NCBI GenBank assembly: GCA_015227615.1
Contig: JAALGZ010000016.1
Coordinates: 310,001 to 374,000 of the forward strand
Length of the DNA: 64,000 bases
Direction of reading: 5' to 3'
DNA from: Labyrinthula sp. Ha
Taxonomy: Eukaryota; Sar; Bigyra; Labyrinthulida; Labyrinthulaceae
Shown here: piece after piece, positions 13,158 through 24,399 of the stretch
Position numbering within the stretch: position 1 is the first letter of the stretch
Layout: each line of letters starts with the position of its first letter
The notes under the pieces: model-generated
Database searches by the model: none
What the model was told of the DNA's origin: nothing
The model's input: the letters and a program-made list of their open reading frames with translations, nothing else
Made by a program: the position numbers and the translations under genes

Positions 13158-14175
13158 TGAATTCAATATTCAGTACTAATGAAGAACTAAACTTCTTTAA
13201 TTATTAGGTATATTGAGTTTTTTCGTCCTTCAGATTTCCCAAAGAAAAGAACGTGCGCACTTCATAACAGATAGGTAAGAATACACCTAGATATGTGTAT
13301 TTAACGTTGTTCCAAGTAAATATAACTTTCTTTTATCTTATTGTCTTCAGAATAAATCTCACGCAAATAATTTCGTTTTTTATATTTTTTTACAAAACTT
13401 GTTAACAGATAAGTGTCCCATTTATGTTAAAAGAACCTACCAATATATCACTACCTTGGTTCTCATGTTTCAAAGCAATATAATACAAACTCCACGATAC
13501 AAATACAAACAACCAGCTTTGGCACTTAAGCCAATATCTTATACCACATTAATAAGTTACCCAAGAATAGTCGTCTCTTACCAAATATCCCTGAACAGGT
13601 TCTGTCTATCATGGTCTCAACAAGTTATGGGAAAGATTCTTAAATCACAACAGGTTAGTAGAGGTATATAAGGATATCATATTTCTTTATGCCATTAGAT
13701 TTTACTCTTTCCATTTAGTCTGTGCAAGAGTGGGAATAGCAAAATATGGATATTTTACATTTTCTAATAAAGGAAACTTAAATAATAGACCAAGCCAACC
13801 AAAAGAAAATACATCTTCAATAAAAGTTCTAAATTATTATGAAGTTAAAACTATAACCTCGATAATTTAAGGTATAGACAAAGTTTTAAATATTATGTTC
13901 GAATACTGTAGATTAAGTATTCAGGCTGTCTATAAGACGATGAATAAGAATAAAAGGTTTTTCATTGTACGAAAGATATATATATATATTTATTATCTTA
14001 TCCCTACAGAATGTAAATTATACTCATAATTTTTGTTAACAACTAAAGTTGCATTTTTTTTTCTGATCACAATTTTTTTTGAACCAACTCCTAATTGAGA
14101 ATTCTGGCCAAGCTTGGAATTTGATTCAACTCATAGGTACTACAATAAATAAAAACTAATATCTTTAGTTTTGCT

Positions 14176-14310
14176 CTAAATACTGGACTGAACTTCCTTT
14201 GCGGCTACAACTTCTGTCTCTTGTACATCTATAACGTGATTCTCCACTCTATTTTGTTCATCAACTTGTTTTTCTGTACTTATTCTCTTATACTCAAAAT
14301 ATACTCCATA
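14176..14310 (-). other. In-frame extension after the TGA of the membrane protein gene
   Basis: The 44 sense codons after TGA encode a polar tail that would complete the third membrane helix (YGVYFEYKR) and continue with acidic and Q/E/V-rich sequence to TAG. Possible readings are stop-codon read-through, a recent nonsense change, or a tiny intron of 24 or 30 bp ending at GAG (14287), which would be an atypical acceptor because all other introns here end in TAG or CAG. Reassignment of TGA is unlikely: CRAL-TRIO A and B and the AMACR gene all end in TGA. Confidence 0.35.
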
Positions 14311-14883
14311 TCATACAAGAACTAAGCAAAAGAGAATAAATCCAAGAGTAAAACTCTCAGCTATATGTTCTTTTCTCTCAATCCCAAAATCTTCCAAACC
14401 AATGTCCAAAATATTTTCAAATTGGAAAGAGGCTAAAATAAGATGTTCATCCACGCCGAGAAAAGTAGCTAAAGCACTAGAAAGTTCTTCTATAGACTCT
14501 GTCATAGTATCAATTATTTCTTGTATCTCATCATTCACATCATTCAACTCTTGAATTTTTACAAAGAGAAAAATCAATACAAGAACTCTGATAAAGTGAA
14601 CAAAAACTGTCACAGGTCCAATAGGTGGGAAAACTAGAGTGAATAAAATAAATTATGTTTGAATACATCCAATTCTCTGACTAAGATCATTCACTTGATC
14701 TGTAGGTGCTGTGTAATCTATACCCAACAAAGTAAACTTACTATCAATTAAAGTGCTAGTTATAAAAAATGAAAGCATAACTAAAGCCATGAGAGCAACC
14801 ATTTGGAAAATACAGTTGTGAGGGTATTTCTCTGCGTGGGCACAAGGAGTAATAAATTGGTTTCTACAGTTTTCTATTGACAT
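14311..14883 (-). CDS. Unrecognised multi-pass membrane protein
   Basis: Predicted CDS complement(join(14311..14633,14667..14883)), 179 aa, with a 33-bp intron (14634-14666, GTATTC..CTCTAG) that joins two hydrophobic reading frames in phase. Three membrane segments are visible: around residues 27-45 (MVALMALVMLSFFI), around 77-98 (VFVHFIRVLVLIFLFV) and at the C-terminus (FTLGFILFCLVLV). Between the second and third lies an acidic, helical, coiled-coil-like stretch rich in E, D, I and L. The reading frame meets TGA at 14311 in the middle of the last hydrophobic segment, and the same frame then stays open for 44 more codons to TAG at 14176-14178. That extension begins YGVYFEYKR and is charged, as a cytoplasmic tail would be. 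I do not recognise the family. Confidence 0.6.
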
Positions 14884-15715
14884 TTGTTTAAAGGGGTCTA
14901 TGTTAAGCTTCTTTTTTTTTGTTTTTGTTTGGTTTTATCTTTAAAAGAATTTTTTTGAAAAGATTGGAGTCGGTTTGATATATTTTTACGTATTTTGGAA
15001 CTATTTATTCAGAACACTTTAAGTAAAATATACGGTAATAGAATTGTTCCATTCATTTCTGAACCTCTGTATTAATTATTCGTATAGAGAACCTCTATCA
15101 ACATCCTAGTAATGTATTGATATGAAAGTTTGTGTTGAAAGATAAGAATAGAGTATTAAGAGTTGGTCTATTTATATCTTTGTTTATTTGACTACACTTA
15201 CAAAAAGAATTTACAGGAGAAGAGTGTGTATAATAAAAAGAAGATTTTTCTATTAATGTTAAATTTTTGTACACATATTCTTGTTGAGAAACTACTACAA
15301 AAACATTTAGATTAGTTTTTGATTATGACTTGAACCTATTTAGTTGTCTAAGACTATTACTATATATACTCTCTGTTGAATGATGACAAGGATTGTAAAA
15401 AAAAATGGTTTTTCATATAATTTTGAACATAATATATCTAAACTTAGGTTAAGGGATTTATTTAATAGGAACTTCAGTTGTTAATTTTGTCTACAGGTTC
15501 TTCAATTAATATCCTATTAACCTATTAAATAAGGAAAATGAGAAAAGTAAAAAGAAAGAACAGAAAAGTAAAACAGGTGACAAATTTATATATTTTAAAT
15601 AGGCTTTATAACCTAATATTACAAAGATGAATCAATAATTACTTAATAAAATCCATCCTTTACACCGAGAAACCTCTTGGAATACTTACTTACAAAGAAA
15701 GTATACAAAATAAAC
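14884..15715. other. No gene seen
   Basis: AT-rich spacer between the membrane protein gene and the second CRAL-TRIO gene. It holds the promoter of the former and the 3' flank of the latter. No further feature recognised. Confidence 0.5.
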
Positions 15716-17335
15716 TCAAACTTTTCTAGATAGAGTACTTAATTTTATTCTTGATATTTCAGTTCCATGAATATCTTCACAAGTTCCTCCATAACAAATA
15801 GGAAGAAGATGTTTATGCTCTTCATTCAAAATACTATTTCTTAACTCTTCAAGAGTTGAAAAAATATTCAAATGAAAATTGTTTCCAGTTAATTTTTCAA
15901 CTGTAATAGAAATAAAATTAACAGCAATAATATTAAAAATATATCCAGATCCAACAATATACATTTTTTCAGCAAGATTTGGATAATGGGATTGATAAGC
16001 AGTCAAAATTTCCTTTAAATACCAAGAAAATGTTTTCATTGTTTCAAGCCAGTTATAATTCGAACTTTGTGCTTCAGAAACAGTTTCAGGCAACTTAATT
16101 TTTGACTCTCTTATATTCTTACCAAATCCTGTACTATCAAATTCTTGAATTGACTCCCAAGAATTTGTGTCATTTACACGAGTTAAATCAACAACGACAT
16201 GATTTTTAATTACAAGACGTTTTAGCCGAGAAAGTCTGTCAAAAAAAATGTTTTTATATTCTAAAAGCGTTAAATGATCTCCAAGGGCTTTAAAAACTTC
16301 TTTCTTATCTTTTTCTGTTTGTTCTCTAATCATCCAAATATCTAAGACTTTTCCTTCTGGAAGTAAGGAAAAAATTGGATAACAACCTCCTTGATCTCCT
16401 ATAACAAAATTTTTCTTCAAATCGCGAATTGAAGGATTATCAAGTAAAACTTTTTCACGAACTTGATTCATATTATATTTTTCTCTCCACTTCATCATTT
16501 GTTCAAAACCAGAGATAGCAGAATTAAAATCAAAGGAATGCGATCTTAAAAGACGAAGAATTTTAACATCTCCACATAAATCTGGAAAAGTTATTTGAGG
16601 AGCAGGTGTACTTACAAATTTACTGAAAGTCTGTATAATTGACGATCGAATAGAACAAACAGATTGTAACTCTTCGATTGAAACATCTTCAAAAGTACTT
16701 AAAATTGAAGTATAGCTTGTTTCATTTCTTACAAAAGGTCTTGATTGAAGCAAAGAAAATTGTGATATCAAAGAGCTTAAACTAACAGGAGGTTGTGGAA
16801 GTAAATTTGGAAATTGGTTTGTTGATGCACGCAAGCGTTTTGGTCCGTCCGATTGAGGGGAAACTAGATTAACAGAAGTTGGTGTTGTTGAAATAAATGG
16901 TCTTTTTCTTCTTTGCCTGAGTTCTTCATGATAACCAGGTTGAAGAGATATTTTAGTACCAATATTTTGTTTTGCTTTTGTTCCGCTTTGTTTGAAACAA
17001 GGCCAAGGTTCATTTTTTCGCATTTCTGTTAAAATAATCTCTTCTTCTTCTTCTGAAAAAGGTTTTCGTCCATCTTTAGCTCTAAATATGAAAAAAATGG
17101 AAATTTTACCTTAAATGTGCGACAATCGCTTTTCGGAAAGAAGTTTCTGGATGTTTAGGTGGTTTTTTTCTTGTCTGTAACCATTCTTGAAAACATACTT
17201 CTGAAAAAATATCCGTTCTCCCCTAAGAATTAAAAATAATTAAATCAAAACAGTTTTTGGATTAATAGGAACATATTTCTTAAAAATATCTAATCCTTTC
17301 ATAGGCAATTTCATAATTACTCTGTTCGAATCCAT
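15716..17335 (-). CDS. CRAL-TRIO (Sec14-like) lipid-binding domain protein, paralogue B
   Basis: Predicted CDS complement(join(15716..17081,17110..17222,17252..17335)), 520 aa. The introns are 28 bp (17082-17109) and 29 bp (17223-17251). The first intron sits at the same position as the single intron of paralogue A; the second, within H-L-R/A-K-D-G-R, is absent from A. The N-terminal module carries LQTRKKPPKHPETSFRKA and NEPWPCF. A CRAL-TRIO N-type segment follows at about residues 235-270 (GDVKILRLLRSH, MKWREKYN), then the lipid-binding lobe (about 285-505) with GSGYIFNIIAVNF and a C-terminal YGGT. Likely a soluble lipid-binding or transfer protein. A and B are clearly homologous over their full length but well diverged. 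The start is supported by the paralogue and by the first ATG of the open exon. Confidence 0.82.
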
Positions 17336-17382
17336 ATTTTTTGTTCTTTGGGTTGTAGAGTTTTCAATGTTTGAATCGAATT

Positions 17383-17405
17383 CAGCCCAAGTGATTCTTG
17401 GGCTG
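17383..17405. promoter_or_regulatory. Perfect 9-bp hairpin upstream of CRAL-TRIO paralogue B
   Basis: CAGCCCAAG (17383-17391) and CTTGGGCTG (17397-17405) are exact reverse complements around a 5-nt loop, ending 48 bp upstream of the start codon at 17335. It is more GC-rich than its surroundings. It could be a 5' UTR hairpin or an operator for a dimeric factor. Confidence 0.3.
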
Positions 17406-20400
17406 TAAGAATATATCCGTTATTGAGATTCAATTGCCCAAAATGTTTATGTTTTTTAGCTGTTAAGTGTATATGGATATTTATGCGATTATCTCGATTG
17501 AGTCGGGCTATTCATGCCGTACGTTTTTATACGACGCGTTCTTGGCCCAGAAGTAGATAACCAAAAAATTCTTAATATAAACACTTTAGAACGTCCTCGT
17601 AAGTGAAATGGGCAGATCATATTTATGCCTTTATAAAAAAGTTCACGTGCCAAGCTATGCCCGGAGATAGTTTGTATGAAAATTATATAAGAGACTAAAT
17701 ACAAACTATACAGACAAAGCTTCTATTAGAGAAAGGGACTCGGCTCTAGACTTGGTCAAGAAGAAGATGAGGTTGACGATGGTCTGGTACGATCTTTCTT
17801 GTAGAGCGCTCATAGAAAAATAGCCGCGGCTATAAATAAGTTCTCAAGGGGTGGGCAATGACGCCGTAGAAGCACCAAGAAAAAGGTTACCTTAAGAATC
17901 AAAGTCAGCGACAATTCATTCTATACAAGATTACTTATCTTAAAAATGATAGATCTAGAATAGCTGGGATTCATAACTAAATGTAAGATTTTTAGTCTAA
18001 ACATTTGTTTCTCTAAGTTTTCTCATGTTTAACTACAAATATTCTTATTCCAAAACTTGGCACAAACACTACACAAATTTATCATAAGAGTTAACCAAAA
18101 CACATGGAGAAGGTTTTGAAAATAGTTGTTGAGAGGGGACGGGGTTGTGCAAATTCAGTCTAGATAACAGCAAAGGTTCCCATTCGTAGCCCGTATCGTA
18201 CCTAGAAGGGTTTCCTTCTCCGAAGACACGAAAATATAGCTGAAGAAAGCTAAACAGAAAATAAATAGATGTGAGTACATTGACTTTAAAAAACTTTTAA
18301 AGGAGCAAAGTTGAAAGAGATGATAAACTAAAGCAAAACCTAAGTATTAACATGAATTGGTTTTCCCCGGTAACTGATAACCACAACGCTGCTGTTCTAT
18401 ATTGACGGGTATGAGTCTTATGTGTGAAAACTTAGACAAGTCAGCCAGATGGCAAACTAATAGTATAACCGGCCACAGGACACGTTTGTACCCCAGAGTG
18501 TCATTTTATTTAAAGCTCGCAACTGGGAGGAGCACCTAAAAAAAGACCGCATAAATGCGAGGTACTTTCAAACTCAACTTTGCCTGCGTTTGAGCATGAA
18601 TTTTGGATGACTATAGGATAATAGATGATACCTTCACACCATATATTAAGTGTTGTCTTCGTCACTTCGGTGACGCCCTTAACTAAGTTTAGGATGAAAT
18701 TTATGCAACTCTAGTATGATTCTTTGGAAAAAAACCTTTCAACAGAAAGCTGGCAAAGGTCCTTTAGATATCATAATTAGACAAGAAATTCCAGTTACAG
18801 GTGAATTCTCATAAATATTTTACGCAAACTACAACACAAGTTGCCATTAAAGCTTTGAAGGTCATTCACTACCGTAAATACCTAACAGAGTAAACGCACG
18901 TAAAACTAGAACTGCAAAGGGCTGAGAATTTAGTGACTAAGGCCTATTGGTGAAATTATAATAACCCATTGACAGATAATCCTAATCCCAACCAAACCAG
19001 ATTTAATGAGTATATTATATTTGATAGCTATAGCGGCATAAACTTTTAATATATTAGAACCCTTTATCATCCTTGTCTTGTCATATGCTTCACCAAATAT
19101 GAAGCCTTGTTCTAAACTATTACTAAAGGTGAAGTTGAAATGTGTAAATGCAAGACCTAAATGAAAGATTCCATACATTCGTTGCATCATACATTTACTC
19201 TTCATCTCTAAAAGCGCCGAATCCTCTAGTCGTAGGAATGTATTTTGGATATTGTGGGTCATTTCTATTACTATTATGGTTTCTGAATATGTTAGAGCTG
19301 TTACACTCTCGTGCTAGTCAGCATTTGTCCTATGTTCTTGTAGGAACCAATTTAAAAATCACAATAGGTACTATTAGCTCGTGCGGAAATTATCAGCAGA
19401 ATATCTCCTCTTTACATTTAGGCTACATTGAGCTTCATGGAGTATATCGCAACGCAGAGTGTGGCAGAAGTTTCATCTAATAGCCCTCTGTAGGGTCAAG
19501 AATAAAAGTTTATAATTTCTTCAGTTTAATTCATATACACCAACTAATTGTTAATCCATAGTTATATGACCTCTTGTTTACTAATATATTCTTGAAAAGT
19601 TTCAAATTTTACTAGTAGTTAATGTTCCTTAGAATTGGCTTAGCCGTCCTAGGAATAAAACCTTATTCTGTTGAAATATTTCTAAACTCTATAGTGTATT
19701 CAGTTAATGAGGCTTCCAATCTAAAAGTGATGGACAAACTTTGTTGGGACTTTAGAATCATTTCTTTAAGAGCACTGTACTAAATTAAGCATCGGCTCGT
19801 TAATTATATCTGACAAATAGACTTTGGGTTGTTTACTGTTAATTACTATGCGTTGTAATCAACCAAGCTATATTCATTGACTTGAAGTGGTGACATATTT
19901 GTTTGTAAAATCAATTTCTAGTACAAGTAAACATCATGCTATGATGGCATTTGAGCTTAGTCATTATGCAACATTATACCAAAGTTTATTTTAATAATCA
20001 TATAGCCCGTTGGGCATCGCTCTTGTTAAGGATTCTGATGAATTATTCGTCCATAATCATTAAGTTTGTATGTTGGCCTTTACGAATCATACGAAAATCC
20101 AACCAAATCCTAGGTTATTTATTTCTACTGGTTCGGTGATTTAACACGCTAAATGATGTTTCCAGGGTGCCAAAGTGTTTCAATCAAAACCTTCTCAGGC
20201 CATCCCATTAAGCAAAAAGCTTCCAGTCGTGTATTATAAGAGTAATGAACCTTGCTACTTATAATGACAGAAGTCTATACTGTGTTCAGAGAAACACTCA
20301 GCCAATTTGTTTTAATATGGAAGAATTTTCCTGTCACCTAAAACTGTTATAGGCATAAAATAAATCACTTTATTGCAAACAGCTATTCCATAAGCTTTGA

Positions 20401-23400
20401 ACTGAATATCAGTTTGGCAGTACTAAATAAGGTGAAGTATGTATACATATTCTTAGGTTGATGAAGATTGCATATTTTAATGCGAATTCTAAAAGTTAAA
20501 AGCAGATGTAGTTCAGAATTGGGACTGGTGAACAGCGGTTATTATTTCAGGCATCATATTAACATTGATAAGAAACACTGAGATATAAACTTTGGACCAA
20601 GAGTTTCAACACTGGCTAGGACATATCGGCTACATCAATGCTCGCTGCCATTCCATCATATCTGGTTCTGAATGGATATGATAGGAAAAGGTGCAATGTT
20701 AGGTCTTAGATTTTAGGGCAAATTACCTATGTTCAAGTTTTGACTTTAGAACTTCTAATAACCTGGTTATATATTTCTAAATTTTGGTAACATAGTTCTG
20801 GAACCGGGCCCAGAGAGGACCGTGCTCTCCTTCTATTCTAAAGACCTCTATTTCTGATTAGTATTGTCATGTTTCATTACTAATTTCAAAAAGTTGTTCC
20901 TGCTATCAGATGAGATAGACTCTATAATTTATTATTTTATTTTCTTGTTTCTACTATTTGCAAACTATACTCAACAATGCAGGAAACTAAAATCTCAACA
21001 AAAATAAGTAATCCCAGATATTTGAAATTAATAACAGTTTGTTATACCCAATAACCTACTCTTTTAACCAATAGACATTATATAATCTTACCCTATGGCT
21101 TTAGAATTTAACACCTAGTGTTAGTAGCCACCTTTTTACAAAAGTGAGAGTATAAAATAAGAATATAAATTTTGAAAGCTTTGTGAAAGTTTGGGATTAG
21201 CTGAGAATTTTCTGCAACTCTTAAGTAAGAGTTAAATAGTTTCGAAGCCCATATTGATAAATAATCCATGCAGCCGAGCAAAAAATACCTTACTCAATGA
21301 TCCATACAAGATACAGATATATCATATTTATTTTGATTACATAAGTATTTCTTACAATTGGGTTGGTACATACCATCATATGATTAAATATCAGAACCAC
21401 TATACAACTTTGCATGAGCTGTATCTTGCAATTCAATTTTTGGGTGAGCTACCCTTTCATCATAGAGCAACTAGGAACTTTTGAACAAGAGCTAAGATAT
21501 ATTGAAACTAATGGTGAAGTCTCAAATGTACCACTGAATAGATAAAATGAGCAAGAAATATAGAAACTGTGTTTTATTAAGCAATGCATTAGCAGATTGC
21601 ATCACTGTGGTAGGTTTTGCAACTAGAAGATGGTTAGAATACAAATTTTAATCATGTACCAAACTTCAAGTACTCTGATAATATTAGCAATCTGTTTCAA
21701 AACCAGTGGCCCTGTTGTATTAGCTATCAACTCTCAGTCAAATTAGCTTAGTTCTTAAAAAAAGAGTTGCATAAAATGGCAGTTTATTTCTATGTCTTTT
21801 TTTATTCGGTACAACTAAGAATTTTTTCGGACTATACTACAGTATCTCCTAGCACTCTTTCTTCACATACCAGTCCCTTAATAAGACATTTGTATGTTTC
21901 TCTATGAAAACAATAGTAGTTATTACGCCCTAAGAAAATCAAAATTAACTGGTAATCGTGATTAGAATAACAAGTTGGACACACTAAAGCAAAATATCTT
22001 AGCCCTTCTACTACACTTTTGTCGTTCTTTTTTAAGGAGATATAGGTGTAATTTAATTTGTTTCACCTTTAGTTCCGTTTTGAATATTTTGCTGTCTCAC
22101 TACGGCGATATAGGTTTGAGCGGTAATAATGGAAAACATGTAATGTTTGCTGATCTTTTGAATTAATACTTATCAAAAACTTTATGATTAACCACAGTAA
22201 TAATAGTTGGCCTTACGAGCAGGGCTACCTCCAATAAAGCCTTTAGTTGCCGGGGCACTCGATTTTTATTATAAACATTGATCTAGGAAATAAATATTTT
22301 TTTAAGAATAGCGTCTCTTGTTTTCTAAACAGTTATTTGGAACAATATGAGCATTTGATAATATCGAGATATATAAAAATTGTTTCGATTTTCGCTCTTT
22401 GATTTTAACTGACAATTAGACATTTCTCACCCGAATAAAACGGATTTTAATATATTCGAGGAGATAATATAAACTTCTTACTACTTACCTCGGTATTGTT
22501 GAAATTTTTATAGTTTTAGGATACCGCTTGTTTTAGACTTTTCCAGTATTTGATGGATCTATGATCACTGGCTCAAATCAGGAGAATGGAATCCATTTTC
22601 TAGAAATTTGTTAGTGTGATTTAGCAAACTTTATATTTTTGAACAGTCGCAATATTGAAACACTATTAGCCTTCACGATTATTTTCTATTGCTAATATAG
22701 ATTTATGTCTTCGAGCTTTCTTCCTGAGAGAAATGACTCAACTCCCATTCATTTCTTGTGAAATATGGTACGTATTCCCATTACTATCAGGTTTTTCTCG
22801 GACAAAACAACTCATTTCATTACAGATTGTATACAACATAACGATGAACTAAAAAAGTATTAACGACTTGGTTTTAGGGCTATAGTGCCAATTTGCATTT
22901 AATGTGCTACGATATATAAGACAAACCTCAAATATGACTTGATGATTATAAAATTTAGGGAAAACCTTCAAAATTCCTAATACTGTAATGTAAAATTAGT
23001 TTTTATTTGTTTCCGACAAACATAGTCATTTTTAGGAATGTAACGAACAAACAACCTGTTGATGTCTCACGGTTCAGCGGAAGATAAGATAACCTTTATA
23101 TTGCAGTATATCGAGAGATATCGCCTAGTCCTAGATAACGCTACCTATTGAGTGGAACAATTAGATAGATCTAGAAGTGCAGTATAACTGTTGCTCTATA
23201 TTCAGTATCCTAAGTATAGAATGCTTCATTACACTTAAGACGTTCTCAAAATGATGAGAAGGTGTCAGGGTCTACGGGTAGGAGCCATACCTTACTTGTT
23301 GCTAATTTAGTAATAAGAAATTTGCATTTGTTTTCTTATTGATTGATTTTGATAACTCCCCACCCATATTCATTGATTATGAATAATAAATTGGCCAAAT

Positions 23401-24299
23401 GATAAAAAAAAATCATGTTTCATCCTTTACCTTGCGAGAATGTTCAAGGAATAGATTAAATTACCCAAATGAATCCATCTCTTTGGTTATTCCTGATTAT
23501 ATGGTGTTTCTATATGTTTATTGATATGGTGCAGAGACGTGATAAAATTTTCTGGCAATTTAGCCAAATATACTGCAGGTTACTATTGTACTGATAATCA
23601 ACTGATAATCAACAATAAATCAAACCTCAATTCTCATATTGATAATCGGGATCAATACTATTATCAGATTATTATTTATAATTTGTATCAAGTTCGAAAC
23701 CTAGTTCTAGGTCAGCGATAGAGGGGTATTCATCAGCTTTTTGAGACTGATTTAATTGTGTTTAATTTACCAATATTCATCTGGGGGCACGTGCGGGTTC
23801 TTAACATGCTACAAACAACTCAATCCGTGCTACAAACTGCTTCATTTGAAGCAGAACTGTTTATTTTTGTTCCAGATAGTCACTAACTTCAATTGTTAGC
23901 TACTTTGCAATATGGGTTGAGCGTGGTTCATGACTTCCGTATTCTTAATGGTCGAAGAGTTCTTGCATATTTATTAGTCGACTTGTTCTGGCCATGATTT
24001 TATATATTCTTATTCCAGAAAACCTTCATCTTCTGTTTGGGTTTCTACTGAAATTTGTGGGTCTATCTGGATTTGGTGAAATAATGAGTGTGAGCAGAAA
24101 AGGGCGCTGGGTATGATTCCAGGACGCATTATTCCTGATATCTTGATGTTGTATTTTGCGTGTCGTTTGCTTGCTGTTGGACATTATGATATTATTCTTT
24201 GTCTTCAATTGACGTTTATGGTTCTTATGCATCTTTCTTGGTTGAAGGGCTCTTGCTTATTACATGTTATTGACAGAAGTCGTGCAGTTGAGTTGTAAA
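17406..24299. other. Long AT-rich stretch, no gene seen
   Basis: Almost 7 kb without a recognisable gene on either strand. Open frames are short and lack conserved motifs. The one notable element is a small UUCG-type hairpin at 18660-18675. The right edge grades into decayed LINE sequence. Confidence 0.45.
18660..18675 (+). other. cUUCGg tetraloop hairpin
   Basis: CGTCAC-TTCG-GTGACG: a perfect 6-bp stem closed by C-G around TTCG, the exceptionally stable UUCG tetraloop if transcribed on this strand. No gene or RNA family was recognised around it. Confidence 0.3.
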
Positions 24300-24399
24300 C
24301 GTACTTCCCCCAAGAGAAACAATATATGATATTCTCTTAGTTGGGGGACTTCTATATCGAAAATATTCTTCGATATGTCATAACGTTAAACTTACTTTT

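Larger units (their letters stand above)
8075..14175. other. Long AT-rich stretch, no gene seen
   Basis: About 6 kb with only short chance reading frames. Small items: a CGGTATT motif group at 8823-8869, containing the perfect 12-bp palindrome TCCTAGCTAGGA at 8832-8843; a 14-bp match to the motif upstream of the hydrolase genes at 13144-13157; and a short TA run near 13980. No RNA gene, transposon or conserved protein was recognised. Confidence 0.45.

Noticed and set aside
19148-19480. 110-codon open frames on both strands around 19 kb
   Set aside because: No motif, no codon bias visible, no homologous match and overlapping frames on opposite strands; chance frames.
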